Part shown: positions 44,920 to 53,648 of the stretch, in pieces
Layout: each line of letters opens with the position of its first letter
Position numbering within the stretch: position 1 is the first letter of the stretch
Assembly (NCBI GenBank): GCA_937919625.1
Contig: CALFRK010000045.1
Span: forward strand, 1 to 64,000
DNA length: 64,000 nt
Direction: 5' to 3'
Source of the DNA: an uncultured Ilumatobacter sp.
GTDB lineage: Bacteria > Actinomycetota > Acidimicrobiia > Acidimicrobiales > Ilumatobacteraceae
Notes under the pieces: model-generated
Databases searched by the model: none
The model's input: the letters and a program-made list of their open reading frames with translations, nothing else
What the model was told of the DNA's origin: nothing
Program-made: the position numbers and the translations under genes

Positions 44920-47721
44920 ATGAACGGCGAGAACGCACTCATCGATGGTCGGCGACGGGCGTTTGAGGCCTCGCCGGCGGGCGTGGTCGGCGAAGCTCTG
45001 GCACTGCAGCGTGCGCGGATCGATCGGCCAGACGAAATCCATCCGGTGGTTGCATCGATCGAGCGAATCATCACACAGTTGGCGTCGCAGAGCGGCGAAC
45101 GGACCAGGCGTCTCGTACGGCTCGTTGTCGCGTTCGTGCTCCTGCTCGCAACCGGCATTGTCGGGTTCGGTGGCAACCCCGCTTCGGCCGCCACGCCTCC
45201 CGTGTTTCCCGACAACCTCGTCGTGTTCCCAAACCGCGACTTCATCTCGGCGGAGGGCTTCGAGAGCCACATCGGGGAGAACGCACTCGTACAGGTGTTC
45301 CGCGATGGAGGAATCATCGGTGGGGCCGAGGTCACCATGAGCCCGGGCGGAGTCCCGTTCGAGATCAACCACCCTGGTGGCTTCTGCTGGGGCAACGACA
45401 TCCCAGGGTTCCGCGACGGTGAACCTGCGACCACGATCCCGGCGATCACTCCGGAGATCCTCCCAGGCGATCAGATTCTCCTCACGTTCGAGAACCCGGA
45501 TCCGCTCTACGGGGCAACGACCGACATCGAAACGCTGGATGCCTATGTAGCACCACTCAGTCCGGAGGTGCCCGCTGTGAGCGACGTGACCACGGTGCTC
45601 TTCGGCGGTCTCCAGTACAGTCGTTTCACGGTCACCGGCCACATCGGTGACGCCGTCAACCGTGCCAACTTGGAACAACGCATCGTCAATCCCGACCTGA
45701 CCGGCACGACCGTCGCCAAGCGCGACGTTCGGGCGGTGCCGCCGACGGTCGCGGGAGTATTCGAGCCAAACAACACCGGCGCATACCTTTCGATTCTCGA
45801 ATTCGACCTCGACGGCCCCAACACGTTTCGGGCGACCTACCTTTTCGCCGAAGCTGACGTTGCGACGATCGCTGCCACGGGCGGCGGCGAGCGGCTGCTG
45901 AGCTGGCAGTTGACCGACCCTGCCGCCAACCGGCAGGGGATCACGATCGCCGAGTTCGGCGAGGTCGGCGGCCCCGGCATGGGCGGCTGCCCCCTCGGGC
46001 CCAACCAGTCCGGCCCTCCGGCACCCTCGAGTGTCGACACTCGCGTGTCGACGAGCAACGGCAGTCGCAGCATCGCGGTCACCTGGACCGAGGCCGTGTC
46101 GATTCCGGGAGCCCCGCCGATCACCGGCTACCGGGTTCACGCGGTCGAGACCGGCACCGCCACCGGACGCGCCGAGATCGGGCGGCGGATCAGTGATCCA
46201 GCCGCCACCGGCACCACCATCACCGGACTCGACGGCAATGTCAACTACGACGTGCAGGTGGTCTCGGTCAGCGACGTGGGCGAGACATTTCCGGCCGTCC
46301 ACGACACCGTCGCCCCGGACCTGGTCGCCGATCCCATCCCTGGCGTCTTCCCCGACACCCTGAATGTGACACTGTCGTCCAATGATCCGGGCGCCCAGAT
46401 CTGGTACACCATCGACGGCACCGACACTGTCGACAGTGCTGGAGACCTGAACACCGGAATAACCGGAATAACCGGACCACAGCTGTACACCGGCCCGATC
46501 CCGATCGGCGAAACCACCACGGTGAAGGCCGTCGCCTTCGACTCGTCGGGCAACGCGGCCGCCCAGTCAAGCTTCGTCTACATCATCAACGCGGTCCCGA
46601 TGGCGCCTACGGACCTGTCCGCCAGCGCTGGACAAAACTCGGTCACCATCAACTGGACCGAAGCGGACCCAACGGTCACCGGGTACGGCGTGCACCTTTA
46701 TGACACGGCCGTCCCGCCCAACCTGGTGGCCGCGCTGCTACAAACCGGAAGGGCCGCCGGCGCCCAGCAGACACTCACGATCAGCGGGCTGATCGAGGAG
46801 ACGAGTTACGCCGTAACCGTGATGGCGGAGCGAGACCCAGGCACAGGCACTGGCATCGTCTACGGCCCCGAATCGACCCCGCTCGAGTTCACCACGCAAG
46901 GGGTTCCTCCGGTCGTCGTCGCCAACGCAGGCAGCGACAAAACCGTGGTGCGCGGTGACACCGTGTACCTCGACGGCTCGCTCTCGAGCGGCGACACCCT
47001 CAGCTTCGCCTGGACGACGCCGGACCCTGCAGTGGTCCTGACCGGTGCCGACACGGCGACACCGAGCTTCGTCTTCCCGGTTAACCTTCCCGGTCCGGTG
47101 ACGCTCGATCTCACCGTCACTGATGGTGCGCTCATCAGCGCATCAGCGTCGGTGACGATCTCGGCTGAAGCGGTCGTCGGCAACGCCGGTCCGGACCAGA
47201 CCGTGCTGCGCGGATCAAACGTGACCCTCGACGGCACGGGTTCGACTCCGGCCAACCCAAACCTGAGCTTCAGCTGGGCGACGTCGGACCCGGTTGAAAT
47301 CCTGACCGGTGCCGACACGGCGACACCGAGCTTCGTCTTCCCAGTTCTGCAGGCCAGCCCGGTGACCTTGATCCTCACCGTGTTCGACGCCAGTGGCGCC
47401 AGCGCCACGGATACGGTGATCATCGCACCGCTCAATAGCGACCCACTCACACTCACTCGCGCCGAATACCGCAGCACCAAGAACAAGTTGCGGATCGACG
47501 GCGCCACAACGGTGCCCGGGCCGGGTAACGAGATCACGCTCTGGCTGAACAACAAGAATGGGACGACAGCGCTCATCACGGCGCCAGTCGACAACTTGGG
47601 TGTCTGGGCGGTGCGGTTCAGCCCTCCCGGCAATCTGACGCCAGAAGCAGGCGACACGCTCACGATCACCTCCAGCCAGGGAGGGCTGATCGTCGGCCAG
47701 CCGATCGCTATCAGGCGGTAG
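44920..47721 (+). CDS. Large exported surface protein with FN3 and PKD-like domains
   Basis: 933 residues. A 62-residue charged N-terminus precedes a hydrophobic helix (about 64-85) ending near NPASAA, an unusually long signal region. Domains then appear as: a unique region to about 365 with two Cys; FN3-like (RSIAVTWTEAVSI, ITGYRVHAVE); a chitobiase C-terminal-like beta domain (AQIWYTIDGTDT); FN3 (NSVTINWTEADPT); two tandem PKD/Ig-like repeats sharing TGADTATPSFVFPV; and a C-terminal beta domain. There is no LPXTG or anchor. Adhesion or glycan binding is inferred. Start set by GGAAGGA 6 bases before ATG. Confidence 0.82.
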   Translation: MNGENALIDGRRRAFEASPAGVVGEALALQRARIDRPDEIHPVVASIERIITQLASQSGERTRRLVRLVVAFVLLLATGIVGFGGNPASAATPPVFPDNLVVFPNRDFISAEGFESHIGENALVQVFRDGGIIGGAEVTMSPGGVPFEINHPGGFCWGNDIPGFRDGEPATTIPAITPEILPGDQILLTFENPDPLYGATTDIETLDAYVAPLSPEVPAVSDVTTVLFGGLQYSRFTVTGHIGDAVNRANLEQRIVNPDLTGTTVAKRDVRAVPPTVAGVFEPNNTGAYLSILEFDLDGPNTFRATYLFAEADVATIAATGGGERLLSWQLTDPAANRQGITIAEFGEVGGPGMGGCPLGPNQSGPPAPSSVDTRVSTSNGSRSIAVTWTEAVSIPGAPPITGYRVHAVETGTATGRAEIGRRISDPAATGTTITGLDGNVNYDVQVVSVSDVGETFPAVHDTVAPDLVADPIPGVFPDTLNVTLSSNDPGAQIWYTIDGTDTVDSAGDLNTGITGITGPQLYTGPIPIGETTTVKAVAFDSSGNAAAQSSFVYIINAVPMAPTDLSASAGQNSVTINWTEADPTVTGYGVHLYDTAVPPNLVAALLQTGRAAGAQQTLTISGLIEETSYAVTVMAERDPGTGTGIVYGPESTPLEFTTQGVPPVVVANAGSDKTVVRGDTVYLDGSLSSGDTLSFAWTTPDPAVVLTGADTATPSFVFPVNLPGPVTLDLTVTDGALISASASVTISAEAVVGNAGPDQTVLRGSNVTLDGTGSTPANPNLSFSWATSDPVEILTGADTATPSFVFPVLQASPVTLILTVFDASGASATDTVIIAPLNSDPLTLTRAEYRSTKNKLRIDGATTVPGPGNEITLWLNNKNGTTALITAPVDNLGVWAVRFSPPGNLTPEAGDTLTITSSQGGLIVGQPIAIRR
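47036..47078 (+). repeat. 43-bp direct repeat, copy 1
   Basis: Identical to 47300-47342. Both lie at the same place in two tandem PKD-like repeats of the surface protein, encoding LTGADTATPSFVFP. Exact DNA identity in otherwise diverged repeats suggests recent duplication or conversion. Confidence 0.8.
47300..47342 (+). repeat. 43-bp direct repeat, copy 2
   Basis: Second exact copy of 47036-47078, 264 bases downstream, within the second PKD-like repeat. Confidence 0.8.
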
Positions 47722-47769
47722 CCGCGACGAAGCTTCGCGCTTTGGCAACCCAGTCTGATACCAGTGTCT

Positions 47770-47801
47770 CCACCGGCCCGGTTCCGCCACCGGGCCGGTG
47801 G
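47770..47801. terminator. Strong GC-rich hairpin, likely terminator
   Basis: CCACCGGCCCGG (47770-47781) and CCGGGCCGGTGG (47790-47801) are exact complements with an 8-base loop, 49 bases after the surface-protein stop. It has a 12-bp stem but no U-run; hairpins of this kind serve as terminators in high-GC actinobacteria. Confidence 0.55.
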
Positions 47802-47802
47802 A

Positions 47803-48042
47803 ACAATTCTCCACGACAGGCGACACCGTTCGGACGACGTTCGAATCCTGGCCGTAGCTGAACTCGCTAAGCGACGCCTTCAGGACGATACCGATCGCGG
47901 CGAGTTCTTTCTCATCCCACGATTTGATCGGTCAGCTGTGAATCTTGATGGCCGCCTCGACCCGCTTCACCGGTCTGGGATTCTTGCTCACGAGCCGCTC
48001 AGGGGCGACGTCGATCGCCCAGTCGAGATCGGTGATGCAGGT
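47803..48042 (-). pseudogene. Coding-like remnant with in-frame stop, downstream of MDR gene
   Basis: In one minus-strand frame the sequence after the MDR stop reads LDWAIDVAPERLVSKNPRP and on to KIHS, then TGA at 47934-47932, then PIKSWDEKELAAIGIVLKAS. Third-codon GC is high on both sides of the stop, as in real genes here. There is no start codon at the front. It is most simply a truncated, interrupted gene; I do not recognise the family. Confidence 0.35.
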
Positions 48043-49154
48043 CAGATCTCGACCACAATGTTGCCGACGTGCCGCTTGGCCACGAATGCCTGCTGTGCCG
48101 CGACGAGTTCGGCCAGCGGATATGTGGCAGCCAGCACCGGACGCAAGAGGCCCGCCTCGATGTGGCCTACGACACGGGCAAACGTGCCGGGTGGGCACAC
48201 CGTGGCACCTTCGAACCGAAGGTCTCCGTAGATCAGATGCCGAAGGTCGAATTCGACGATCGGCCCTGCGATCGCGCCGGCGGTGACGTAGCTCCCACCT
48301 TGCCGAAGAACCGGGACCAGTTGTTCGAACATCGAACCACCAACGACGTCGACGAGCACATCGATCTGGCCTGTGGGTGACGCTGCTCTGACAGCGGCGC
48401 CCAGGTCAGTGGCCGCACGGTCGACCACTACATCGGCACCGAACCGGCTCAAGGCTGGGCTCTTCGTGTTCGAGGCGATGGCGATGACATGCGCACCCCT
48501 CGCCCGTGCCAGTTGCAGGGCCGCCGTTCCGACCCCACCGGAGGCACCGGTGACGACGACGATGTCGCCAGGGCCGACCCGGCCCTTGGAGAGCATGTTC
48601 TCGGCTGCCACCGACGAACAGGCGAAGGTCGCCAACTCGGCGTCGGTCAGATCGGAGATCACGGGGTGCACGTTCGCGGCCGGGGCGACGCAATACTCGG
48701 CGAATCCACCGTCGAGTTCCGATCCGAAGTATCGGGCTCGCGAGAGATCGTGAGGCGCCTCCCGATCGAGTACCCAGGGATCGATCAGCACACGCCGGCC
48801 GACCAAGTCGGAGCCGACCCCGTCTGGCCCCGCGCCGACGACCACGCCGCACACGTCGGCGCCCTGGATCCGAGGAAAGACAAGACCATCGCTCCAGCCC
48901 CCGCTCGCGACCAATCCGTCTTCGCCCGCAGGCTCGCTTGTGCGCTCGGCCGTCGTTGCTCCGCGGACTTCGCTGGCGTACCAACCGATGCGGGTATTGA
49001 CGTCAGTGTTGTTGAGCCCACAGGCCGACACCCGCACCAACACCTCGCCGGCGGCCGGCTGGGGCACTGCGACGTCGTCGTGATAGCGCAGCTGGTCGTA
49101 GCCGCCGTGTCCCATCAACAAGACAGCTTGCATCGTGGCCGGCAACGTGCTCAT
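48042..49154 (-). CDS. MDR-family zinc-independent oxidoreductase (quinone reductase-like)
   Basis: 370 residues. GroES-like N-terminal domain (VLVRVSACGLNNTDVNTRIG), then the Rossmann domain VVVTGASGGVGTAALQLARA and DVLVDVVGGSMFEQL. The cysteines of the structural zinc site of classical alcohol dehydrogenases are missing, which fits quinone oxidoreductase or enoyl reductase types. NADPH use is likely; the substrate is unknown. ATG 49154 follows the hydroxyacid dehydrogenase stop by 6 bases, so it ends a three-gene operon. Confidence 0.88.
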   Translation of the reverse strand: MSTLPATMQAVLLMGHGGYDQLRYHDDVAVPQPAAGEVLVRVSACGLNNTDVNTRIGWYASEVRGATTAERTSEPAGEDGLVASGGWSDGLVFPRIQGADVCGVVVGAGPDGVGSDLVGRRVLIDPWVLDREAPHDLSRARYFGSELDGGFAEYCVAPAANVHPVISDLTDAELATFACSSVAAENMLSKGRVGPGDIVVVTGASGGVGTAALQLARARGAHVIAIASNTKSPALSRFGADVVVDRAATDLGAAVRAASPTGQIDVLVDVVGGSMFEQLVPVLRQGGSYVTAGAIAGPIVEFDLRHLIYGDLRFEGATVCPPGTFARVVGHIEAGLLRPVLAATYPLAELVAAQQAFVAKRHVGNIVVEI

Positions 49155-49160
49155 CAGGTT

Positions 49161-50129
49161 TCAGGCGGTGACCGGGTTGATCGGGTGACGGCCCGCCAGA
49201 ACCTCGACGACGTTTTGTGCCGCCAATCTGGCCATCGCCGACCGGGTTTCGATCGTCGCCGATCCAAGATGCGGCACCAGCACGACCGTGTCGAGGCCCA
49301 GTAGGCCCGGGTGCACATCGGGCTCGTGCTCGAACACGTCGAGTGCGGCACCCGCGATTTGGCGGTTCAGCAGCGCCTCTGCCAAGGCAGCCTCGTCGAC
49401 GATCGGTCCGCGTGCCGTATTGACCAGGTACGCAGACGACTTCATGCGACCGAGCGCGGCGGCGTCGATCAGATGGTGGGTGATCTCGCTGTACGGGCAG
49501 TTGATCGAGACGACATCGCTGGTCTCGAGCAGCTCGTGCAGGTCGACCTTTTGTGCCCCCAGCCGGGCCTCGGTGTCGGCGTCGATGACCCGACGGTTGT
49601 TGTACACCACGGTCATCCCAAATGCTTTGGCGCGTTGCGCCAGCGCCTCTCCGATTGCGCCCATTCCGATGATGCCGAGCCGTCGGCCTTGCAGGCCGAC
49701 GCCGAGCATCATGAACATCCCCCATTGCCAGGGTGCGCCCGAGCGGATCAGCCGTTCACCCTCGCCGAGGCGGCGAGTGCTCATCAGGATCAGCGCCATC
49801 GCCAGGTCGGCGGTTGCATCGGTGAGCACGCCTGGCGTATTGGTGACGATCACACCGCGTCGTTGGCAGGCAGCGATGTCGATGTTGTTGTAGCCGACCG
49901 CGACGTTGGCGACGATCCGCAGCTTCGGGGCAGCGTCCAAGAACGTGTCGTCGACACGATCCGTCAACAGGGTGACAGCTACATCTGCGTTTGCCAGCTG
50001 TGCATCCCGAATGTCTGCCGGCACCGGTTGAGAACGATCCCATGCCCACACGTCGCCGACTTCCCGAAGCAGCTCGAGGCCTGCGTCGGGGATCTTGCCG
50101 GTCACGACGATCCGGGGTGCAGCGGTCAT
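49161..50129 (-). CDS. D-2-hydroxyacid dehydrogenase (glyoxylate/hydroxypyruvate reductase-like)
   Basis: 322 residues. NAD(P) motif GRRLGIIGMGAIGEALAQRA near residue 150, substrate segment VAVGYNNIDIAACQ, VNTARGPIVDEAAL, catalytic Glu region LDVFEHEPDVHPGLL and His in VLVPHLGSA. It reduces glyoxylate, hydroxypyruvate or a similar 2-oxo acid. ATG 50129 overlaps the aminotransferase stop as ATGA. Together with a transaminase this suggests handling of an amino acid via its 2-oxo acid. Confidence 0.92.
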   Translation of the reverse strand: MTAAPRIVVTGKIPDAGLELLREVGDVWAWDRSQPVPADIRDAQLANADVAVTLLTDRVDDTFLDAAPKLRIVANVAVGYNNIDIAACQRRGVIVTNTPGVLTDATADLAMALILMSTRRLGEGERLIRSGAPWQWGMFMMLGVGLQGRRLGIIGMGAIGEALAQRAKAFGMTVVYNNRRVIDADTEARLGAQKVDLHELLETSDVVSINCPYSEITHHLIDAAALGRMKSSAYLVNTARGPIVDEAALAEALLNRQIAGAALDVFEHEPDVHPGLLGLDTVVLVPHLGSATIETRSAMARLAAQNVVEVLAGRHPINPVTA

Positions 50130-51316
50130 GCCGACTCGATCCAGTTGGCGAGGCGACCGATCCCCTCGGTGATGTCGTCGACGTCGATGCCCGAGTAGGC
50201 GAACCGGATGTAGTGCTGCGTCTCGTCGGGCTGCGCCGAACCGAAGTGATGTCGAGTGCAGAACGAGACGCCGGTGTTGTGCAGCGCGGTCGCTGCGAAG
50301 TCGGTGACCGACTCGAGGCCAAGCCGGGCGACCACCTCGGTAACGTTGGGGAACAGATAGAACGTTGCCTCAGGTGTAGCGCACGTTATGCCAGGTATCG
50401 ACGCCAACCCACCGGCGGCCGCATCACGCCGACGCTTCAGCTCGGCCAACAAGGGCGATGACCCCGAAGGATCGTTGAGCGCAGCGACCCCAGCTGCCTG
50501 CACGAAGTGGGTAGTGCAGCTCTCGTCGTTGGTGTTGATCTTTGCGATCTGTGCGGCGACATGCGCCGGCGCGACTGCACACCCCAACCGCCAGCCGGTC
50601 ATCGCGAACTTCTTCGAGAAGGTGTACAGGATCACGGTTCGGTCTGCCATGCCGGGTAGCGACGCGATCGACGTCGAGGTGCCCGAGTAGCGCATCTCGA
50701 AATAGGCCTCGTCGCTGAGCACGATCAGGTCGTGTTCGATGGCCAAACGTGCGATCTCTGCCATCTCGTCGGGCGAGCTTTCGCAGCCGAGCGGATTCTG
50801 GAGGTTGTTGTAGATCAACAGGCGAGCCTGAGGCGCAAGTTGGCGCAACTGATCGAGGTCGATTCCGAACCCGGTAGGCGTTTCGTGGTAACGGTAGGGC
50901 AGCGCCCTCCCCCCGAAGTAGTCGATCTGGCTCTCATAAATCGGGTAACCAGGGTTGGGGTACAGCACCCCATCGCCTTCGTTCATCATGGCCTGGATGA
51001 ACTTCGTGATCACCGGCTTGCCGCCGGGCTGCACCACGATGTTCGCGCCGGTGAGTTCGAGCCCGCGGTCACCGCCGATGTTGTTCGCCAGCGCCTCCCG
51101 CAACTCTGGGATTCCGGCCGCCGGACAGTACCCGGTGCGACCATCAACAATCGCCCGATTCATGGCGTCGACGATGTTGCCGGGTGTCGGCAGATTGATG
51201 TCACCGAGGTGGAATGGGAACACCCGGTTCCCCTGCGCCGCCCAATCGGCGGCAGCCAACGAAACGGCGAAAGCCGTCTCAGTTCCTAAACGAGCCAAAC
51301 GATCTGCGAGTTTCAC
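50126..51316 (-). CDS. PLP-dependent class I/II aminotransferase
   Basis: 396 residues. Key features are GRTGYCPAAGIPELREAL, IVVQPGGKPVITKFIQAM, YNNLQNPLGCESS, LSDEAYFEM with the PLP-pyridine Asp, the Schiff-base Lys in YTFSKKFAMTGWRLGCAV, and HYIRFAYSGID with the substrate-carboxylate Arg. Fold type I, AspAT-like; the substrate is unknown. GTG 51316 has TAGTCT 6 bases upstream. First gene of the operon with the hydroxyacid dehydrogenase and MDR genes. Confidence 0.92.
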   Translation of the reverse strand: MKLADRLARLGTETAFAVSLAAADWAAQGNRVFPFHLGDINLPTPGNIVDAMNRAIVDGRTGYCPAAGIPELREALANNIGGDRGLELTGANIVVQPGGKPVITKFIQAMMNEGDGVLYPNPGYPIYESQIDYFGGRALPYRYHETPTGFGIDLDQLRQLAPQARLLIYNNLQNPLGCESSPDEMAEIARLAIEHDLIVLSDEAYFEMRYSGTSTSIASLPGMADRTVILYTFSKKFAMTGWRLGCAVAPAHVAAQIAKINTNDESCTTHFVQAAGVAALNDPSGSSPLLAELKRRRDAAAGGLASIPGITCATPEATFYLFPNVTEVVARLGLESVTDFAATALHNTGVSFCTRHHFGSAQPDETQHYIRFAYSGIDVDDITEGIGRLANWIESA

Positions 51317-51322
51317 CTGGCG

Positions 51323-51328
51323 AGACTA
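51323..51328 (-). promoter_or_regulatory. Putative -10 element, leaderless start of aminotransferase operon
   Basis: TAGTCT on the minus strand, 6 bases before GTG 51316. Confidence 0.5.
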
Positions 51329-51358
51329 ACAATTCGTCAAGCAAAAAGCCGCAAGCTG

Positions 51359-51688
51359 CTAACCGGTCGAGGCGATCCTCACCCGACGCAAGACCCGTAC
51401 CTTCGAGGCGGTAACATTGGCCAGCAGCTGAGCCCACGCCTCATCGGCCGTCGAGCCCTCGGCCGTGGCGACGGCGATCTCGCCGTCATACCGTTCGGCT
51501 TCGGCGATCCAGACTGGCTCGACCCGCAACAAGCACCCGTCGAGGCCGCGCACGTGGTTCTCGCGGAACTCGAGCGTGGTCCTCCAACCCAGGCGTTCGA
51601 GATCGCGCCGCTGCAAGGGCTGCAACACCGCGCCGTGGCGCCGGGCCCGCTGACCCGAGTTGGGAAGAGTGGACGACATCTCGTCCAT
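51359..51688 (-). CDS. Hypothetical protein
   Basis: 109 residues from ATG 51688 (a second ATG at 51679). No membrane segment or known motif. The middle reads as a compact alpha/beta protein (LERLGWRTTLEFRENHVRG, GCLLRVEPVWIAEAERYDGE), with a helical EGSTADEAWAQLLANVT segment. The short phrase before the basic C-terminus looks like a real gene by codon use. There is no clear promoter. The function is unknown. Confidence 0.6.
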   Translation of the reverse strand: MDEMSSTLPNSGQRARRHGAVLQPLQRRDLERLGWRTTLEFRENHVRGLDGCLLRVEPVWIAEAERYDGEIAVATAEGSTADEAWAQLLANVTASKVRVLRRVRIASTG

Positions 51689-51798
51689 TGTGAACGAAAT
51701 GCCCTGTGGAACGTCAGCCCCCACAACGTGTGACTTTCCTGGGGAAGAACGGCCCCTGAGCTGTGGGTAAGTCGGCCACCCGCCACTCAGTCCGCGGC

Positions 51799-52242
51799 TC
51801 AGCCCGTGCGCTCGGCCACGAACACAGGGATCACGCGCTCGGTCTTGACCTGGTACTCGGCATAGGTGGGGAACACCGCCACACCGCGATCGAACCACAC
51901 CTGACGCTCGCCACCGGTGACCTCGCGAGTCACATAATCGCGCGGCTCGTGGCCATCCTGAATTGTGATATTCGGATCGGCGATCAGATTGGAGTACCAG
52001 CCCGGATTTGCCGGGCGGCCCGCGTACGACGCCACCAGGGCATAGACACCTTCGTGTTCGACCCGCATCAGGGCTACCTTGCGGACCTTGCCCGAGCTGT
52101 GACCGCGCATCGATACCACGATGACCGGGATCCCAGTGTCACGCAACGTATTGGCGCGCCGGCCACCGGACGCCTCATATTCGGTGATCTGGTCACGCAC
52201 CCAGTCAAGTGTGCTCGGCTCATAGTCCCCATCGATCGGCAT
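51799..52242 (-). CDS. Nitroreductase/DDN-family deazaflavin-dependent protein
   Basis: 147 residues. VVSMRGHSSGKVRKVALMRV, YALVASYAGRPANPGWYSNL and the TREVTGGERQVWFDR segment match the split beta-barrel DDN family of actinobacteria, which bind coenzyme F420 and reduce quinones or nitro compounds. ATG 52242 is preferred over the ATG at 52281 because TACGAT ends 6 bases before it. It is divergent from the ABM gene at 52274, whose -10 is only 7 bases away. Confidence 0.85.
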   Translation of the reverse strand: MPIDGDYEPSTLDWVRDQITEYEASGGRRANTLRDTGIPVIVVSMRGHSSGKVRKVALMRVEHEGVYALVASYAGRPANPGWYSNLIADPNITIQDGHEPRDYVTREVTGGERQVWFDRGVAVFPTYAEYQVKTERVIPVFVAERTG

Positions 52243-52248
52243 CGACGC

Positions 52249-52266
52249 ATCGTATGGCACTACGGT
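52249..52266. promoter_or_regulatory. Closely spaced divergent -10 elements
   Basis: Minus strand TACGAT (52254-52249) lies 6 bases before ATG 52242. Plus strand TACGGT (52261-52266) lies 7 bases before ATG 52274. They are 6 bases apart, so the two promoters should compete. Confidence 0.55.
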
Positions 52267-52273
52267 CGGCACC

Positions 52274-52573
52274 ATGCTCATCGTCGCCGGCGAGATCCGG
52301 GTGCAATCCGGAACTCGCGATCAGTACTTCGAAGCCGTCGCTGCGATGGTCGCAGCGACCGTCGCCGAGGAGGGCTGCCGGGCGTACGCCTTCACGCCCG
52401 ACCCCGGTGACGACGAACTGATCCGGCTGTACGAGCTGTGGGACAGCGAGCAAGCGCTGGCACGCCACATGGCATCGAGCCACATGGCCAAGTGGCGTCA
52501 GCGCAGCAGCTCGCTGCCAGTTATCAGCCGCGATCTCAAGTGCTACACGATCTCAGATGTCCGCCCGCTCTGA
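52274..52573 (+). CDS. Antibiotic biosynthesis monooxygenase (ABM) domain protein
   Basis: 99 residues forming one ABM ferredoxin-like barrel: LIVAGEIRVQSGTRDQYFEA, EEGCRAYAFTPDP, LYELWDSEQALARHMASSHM. Members act as small quinol monooxygenases or as non-enzymatic subunits. The last 17 bases overlap galD, so it belongs to the aromatic-acid operon. It might act on an aromatic or quinone intermediate; that is inference. ATG 52274 has TACGGT 7 bases upstream. Confidence 0.85.
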   Translation: MLIVAGEIRVQSGTRDQYFEAVAAMVAATVAEEGCRAYAFTPDPGDDELIRLYELWDSEQALARHMASSHMAKWRQRSSSLPVISRDLKCYTISDVRPL

Positions 52574-53648
52574 CGGAGTTCGCTGCCTACTGATTCGGGG
52601 AGGCACGTCGAAGGGCGCGTACTTTGTCGCCGACGACCTGCCCGCAGATCCAGTCGACCGCGACGAACTGTTGATGCGCCTGCTGGGCACGCCAGATCCA
52701 CGTCAGATCGATGGTCTGGGTGGAGCCCATCCGCTCACGAGCAAGGTCGCGATCGTTTCCCGTTCTTCGCGATCCGATGTCGATCTCGACTATCTGTTCT
52801 TGCAGATCGGTGTCGAACACGCCACCGTGTCCGACCGCCAGAACTGTGGCAACCTGTTGGCCGGCGTCGGCCAGTTTGCTCTCGAACGCGGACTGATCGC
52901 TGTTTCGGAAGGGCAGTTACATTTTGCCGCGGTACCGATCTACATGGTCAATACCGACAGCATCGCAACCGCCTATTTCCAGATCGTCGATGGCATGCCC
53001 AACTACTCGGGCGGTACCAGAATCGACGGAGTGCCAGGAACTGCGGCCGAGGTACGTCTCGAGTTCGATGACATTGCGGGCGGATCGTGCGGAGCACTGC
53101 TGCCGACCGGCAATGCGGTCGACACGCTCGACGACCTCGAGGTGACATTGATCGACAATGGCATGCCCGTCGTGATCGTACGCGCCAGCGATCTCGGTAA
53201 GTCAGGGTACGAGACCCCTGACGAGCTCGAAACCGACCAGCAACTATGTCAACGGATCGAGTCGATTCGGCGCGCAGCAGGTCCAATGATGAAACTCGGT
53301 GATGTCGCCGACACCACGGTGCCCAAAATCACGCTCGTCTCAGCGCCGATCAACAACGGCACCATCAACACCCGCACGTTCATCCCGCACCGCTGCCACG
53401 AGGCGATCGGCGTGTTCGGCGCTGTCTCGGTTGCCACGGCCGCCTTGCTTCCCAATTCGCCTGCGGCGTCGGTCGCCCGACTCGGCGGGCACCCGTCGCG
53501 GATCGTGTGTGAACACCCGACCGGAACCTTCACGGTTGTGATCGACGCCACCTCACGTTCGGACGGCACGCTCACCGTTCACCATGCCGGCATCATCCGC
53601 ACAGCCCGCAAACTGATGGACGGCATCTGCTTTCCACGCGATACCTGA
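52557..53648 (+). CDS. galD: 4-oxalomesaconate tautomerase (PrpF/GalD family)
   Basis: 363 residues. The PrpF-type N-terminus VRCLLIRGGTSKGAYFVADD, IDGLGGAHPLTSKVAIVS, CGNLLAGVGQFA with the catalytic Cys, PTGNAVDTL, and FIPHRCHEAIGVFGAVSVAT are all present. GalD interconverts the keto and enol forms of 4-oxalomesaconate. The assignment against other PrpF isomerases rests on its place with ligI, ligJ and ligK. The start overlaps the ABM gene by 17 bases, and the stop overlaps ligI by one base. Confidence 0.88.
   Translation: MSARSDGVRCLLIRGGTSKGAYFVADDLPADPVDRDELLMRLLGTPDPRQIDGLGGAHPLTSKVAIVSRSSRSDVDLDYLFLQIGVEHATVSDRQNCGNLLAGVGQFALERGLIAVSEGQLHFAAVPIYMVNTDSIATAYFQIVDGMPNYSGGTRIDGVPGTAAEVRLEFDDIAGGSCGALLPTGNAVDTLDDLEVTLIDNGMPVVIVRASDLGKSGYETPDELETDQQLCQRIESIRRAAGPMMKLGDVADTTVPKITLVSAPINNGTINTRTFIPHRCHEAIGVFGAVSVATAALLPNSPAASVARLGGHPSRIVCEHPTGTFTVVIDATSRSDGTLTVHHAGIIRTARKLMDGICFPRDT

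Noticed and set aside
46430-46485. Short tandem repeat GGAATAACC in the surface-protein gene
   Set aside because: Two adjacent copies (GITGITG) only; an ordinary coding repeat.
47836-47860. tRNA T-loop-like GTTCGAATCC
   Set aside because: Flanking bases do not form a T-stem, acceptor stem or anticodon arm.
51330-51362. Possible terminator with a T5 run after the gene at 51359
   Set aside because: The stem is only about three base pairs; too weak to call.
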